Shown here one piece after another: positions 62,414 to 64,000 of a stretch of 64,000 nucleotides of DNA. Each line of letters opens with the position of its first letter. The first letter of the stretch is position 1. The translations under genes and the position numbers were made by a program. The notes below the pieces were generated by a model. It made no database searches. It was not told the DNA's origin and saw nothing but the letters and a program-made list of their open reading frames with translations. Origin of the DNA: Robertmurraya massiliosenegalensis JC6 (GTDB lineage Bacteria; Bacillota; Bacilli; Bacillales; Cytobacillaceae); assembly GCF_000311725.1 (NCBI RefSeq), contig NZ_HE978517.1:94532-158531 (forward strand). The letters are read 5' to 3'.

Positions 62414-62618
62414 ACATTATCATCTTTTAATTATCCGAATCACAAAATAGGAGCATGCGTTCTATTTATATTGTAATACATTCACAGCTATTTTTCCATT
62501 TTTATTAAAATTTGCGAGCACTTAAACTGTTCATTACAATTAAAATTCTAAAATAGTGGGGAATATAATAGTTTTAATAATATCCAGGTTGCATTTCCGA
62601 AAAAATCATCCATTTTAT

Positions 62619-62647
62619 TTGACAAAAAAATTTATTTATGCTATAAT
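62619..62647 (+). promoter_or_regulatory. Consensus sigma-A promoter of the methyltransferase gene
   Basis: TTGACA (62619-62624), 17 bases, TATAAT (62642-62647): a perfect consensus promoter. Confidence 0.9.
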
Positions 62648-62672
62648 TTACATTTAAAAAAATTGTGTGTAT

Positions 62673-62712
62673 AATAAGATTCTCCTGGCCAGGGGAATCT
62701 TATTTTGTTATA
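62673..62712 (+). terminator. Attenuator-like hairpin in the methyltransferase leader
   Basis: Perfect 10-bp stem AATAAGATTC / GAATCTTATT with an inner CC/GG pairing, followed by TTTG. It lies between the promoter and the ribosome-binding site, so it may control expression. Confidence 0.6.
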
Positions 62713-62729
62713 TATGGGAGGATTAGTTT

Positions 62730-63647
62730 ATGAAGAAGAATGAATCAAGTTTAACTTCCTTAATATCAGCCTTTGGTCGAGCATACCATAGTCAATATGA
62801 CACACCCAAAATTTTTGATGATTTTATTGCAAAAGATCTAATTACTCAAAAGGAATTTTCAGATATTCGAGAAAACATGATTAAAGGAATTCATTTCTTT
62901 AATCATGAAATCGCAAAGAAGTTTAAAGATCAGCCAGAAGAAATTTTAAAATGGATAACGCAAGTTCAACTTTCTCCAACCCCTTTAGCTCGTGCCGTCT
63001 ATTGTGAAAATGTTCTATTTCAAGAAATGATACTTGGTGTTAAACAATATGTCATTTTAGGAGCTGGATTAGATACTTTTTGTTTTCGTCACACCCAATT
63101 AAACGACAGCTTAAAAATATTTGAAGTCGATTATCCAACCACACAAAGCTTTAAAAAGAGAAGGTTGGTAGATGCAGAATATCAAATCCCAGAAAATCTT
63201 CACTTCGTCCCAATGGACTTCACTAAAGAATTTGCTATTCAAAATCTTGTTAAAGAAGGTTTTATTCCAAAAAATAAAACTTTCTTTAGTCTTTTAGGTG
63301 TTTCCTACTATTTAACAAAAGAGGAAAACGCCAATCTTTTCAAAGAATTGTTTACCTATGTTCCATCAGGAAGTTCTATCGTTTTTGATTATGCGGATGA
63401 CAAACTTTTTGAAGAAAAAGGAACGTCTAATCGAGTTCAAAATATGGTTCAAATGGCTTCAACTAGTGGAGAGCCAATGAAATCATGCTTTTCTTATAAT
63501 GAAATAGAGAAATTGTTAGAAAACTCGGGGTTACTAATTTATGAACACTTGTCACCAGATTCTATTAATAATCAATTTTTTGTTAATCGCACAGACTACT
63601 TATCTGCCTTCGAAACAATTCATTACATCCATGCCGTAAAAAAGTAA
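62730..63647 (+). CDS. Leucine carboxyl methyltransferase-family O-methyltransferase
   Basis: SAM-dependent methyltransferase of 305 residues of the LCM/PPM type also found in natural-product pathways. VILGAGLDTFCFR (motif I), IFEVDYPTTQSFKKRRL (acidic ribose-binding strand), FSLLGVSYYLTKEENANLFKEL and GSSIVFDYADDKLFEEKG are family hallmarks. GGGAGG precedes the ATG. It has its own strong promoter and a leader hairpin. The substrate is unknown; no biosynthetic cluster is nearby. Confidence 0.85.
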   Translation: MKKNESSLTSLISAFGRAYHSQYDTPKIFDDFIAKDLITQKEFSDIRENMIKGIHFFNHEIAKKFKDQPEEILKWITQVQLSPTPLARAVYCENVLFQEMILGVKQYVILGAGLDTFCFRHTQLNDSLKIFEVDYPTTQSFKKRRLVDAEYQIPENLHFVPMDFTKEFAIQNLVKEGFIPKNKTFFSLLGVSYYLTKEENANLFKELFTYVPSGSSIVFDYADDKLFEEKGTSNRVQNMVQMASTSGEPMKSCFSYNEIEKLLENSGLLIYEHLSPDSINNQFFVNRTDYLSAFETIHYIHAVKK

Positions 63648-63725
63648 CAATAAACTATAACAGGGGATGCACGAAAAGTAGATTTTCGAGCCTAAATCTG
63701 TAAAATAAAACCTTAGAATGTTGAA

Positions 63726-64000
63726 GTGACCCTAAAAGTTAGGCACTACAGTTACCCCATCATTTTTCTATTCGAACTCAAAACCACGAAGCAAAAGTCC
63801 CTTCCATTTGCAAACATCAATCAATATCAGATTGACACCCTCTTCCTTCACAATAAACAATCTGGCATTATTGCAGGCTTTGTGATCAACTTCCGATCAC
63901 ATGATTACCAGACATTTTTCGTTCCTGCTGAGAAAGTGCATTACTATTACTATCACGCCGACCGTAATAGTTTCCCTATTGAATGGATTCAGCAAAATGG
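63726..64000 (+). pseudogene. RecU-like Holliday-junction resolvase fragment (runs off the window)
   Basis: The plus strand, open from 63717, reads FELKTTKQKSLPFANINQYQ, then GIIAGFVINFRSHDYQTFFV and NSFPIEWIQQNG. This fits the RecU family: E-x-K catalytic strand, KSLPF, H/NQYQ, GGIAGFVINF-like strand and the KSIP-like C-terminal segment. The usual N-terminal ~60 residues, including a catalytic Asp, are absent, and no ATG or ribosome-binding site is seen. Whether the C-terminus is intact lies outside the window. Phage or ICE-borne RecU homologues are the closest type. Confidence 0.55.

Noticed and set aside
62223-62450. 75-codon plus-strand frame
   Set aside because: Antisense to the TnsD relic, whose family motifs are clear on the minus strand.
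1-64000. CRISPR arrays, rRNA or tRNA genes, intact insertion sequences
   Set aside because: I found no regularly spaced repeats, no cloverleaf or rRNA-like sequence and no full transposase; only relics and short dispersed repeats are present.

Overview
The window looks like a chromosomal segment from a low-GC, spore-forming Bacillaceae bacterium. It carries a GerA-type germination operon, a PdaC-like peptidoglycan deacetylase, an AsnO-like asparagine synthetase, a YerO/SwrC pair, a LnrJKLMN-type operon and a T-box-controlled arginyl-tRNA synthetase. Shine-Dalgarno sequences are strong, and TTG and GTG starts are common. No rRNA, tRNA, CRISPR array or intact insertion sequence was recognised.

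Layout. 1-9.4 kb: RND pump SwrC with divergent repressor YerO; a Fur-box-controlled siderophore uptake locus (binding protein divergent from two permeases, no local ATPase); asparagine synthetase AsnO. 9.5-13.2 kb: a PadR/HAAS pair behind a perfect inverted-repeat operator, a 700-base non-coding stretch of hairpins and dispersed repeats, and two unknown membrane proteins. 13.4-17.7 kb: a GNAT enzyme, a 24-residue mini-ORF and the gerAA-AB-AC operon. 17.8-23 kb: a LnrJKLMN-like two-component/ABC exporter module. 23-30.4 kb: small enzymes, argS with its T-box, an MFS carrier, and a small operon with a GH25 lysozyme. 30.6-46.7 kb: drug and stress functions, including a TetR/ABC exporter, a WYL regulator, DNA glycosylase Tag, a Blt/BltR-like efflux pair with textbook MerR promoter geometry, an RsgA-like GTPase behind a leader peptide, an ArsR-rhodanese/MFS pair, and a GntR-regulated ABC exporter whose ATPase gene is damaged. 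46.7-56.7 kb: CopC/CopD, a histidine kinase with a frameshifted response regulator, a small basic protein, a kinase, PdaC and two AraC-GyrI regulators.

56.7-64 kb is an accessory zone of gene decay: an ABC-F relic downstream of a Mef-like exporter that has an elaborate attenuator leader, a chloramphenicol acetyltransferase relic, an XRE regulator, a MATE pump frameshifted in a T-run, a Tn7-type TnsD/TniQ relic abutting an SMC/Rad50-like ATPase relic, a methyltransferase behind an attenuator-like hairpin, and a RecU-like fragment at the edge. This is best read as old mobile resistance and defence cargo being eroded.

Many loci follow one pattern: an efflux system next to, or divergent from, its own regulator, with the operator visible in the promoter. 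The most notable undescribed elements are the leader-peptide/attenuator regions upstream of the Mef-like and RsgA-like genes, the dispersed AACAGGAAAAATTCCGCTTA repeat family, and several small ORFs with good translation signals. I did not see a complete new multi-gene system; the strongest candidates are regulatory leaders and relics.
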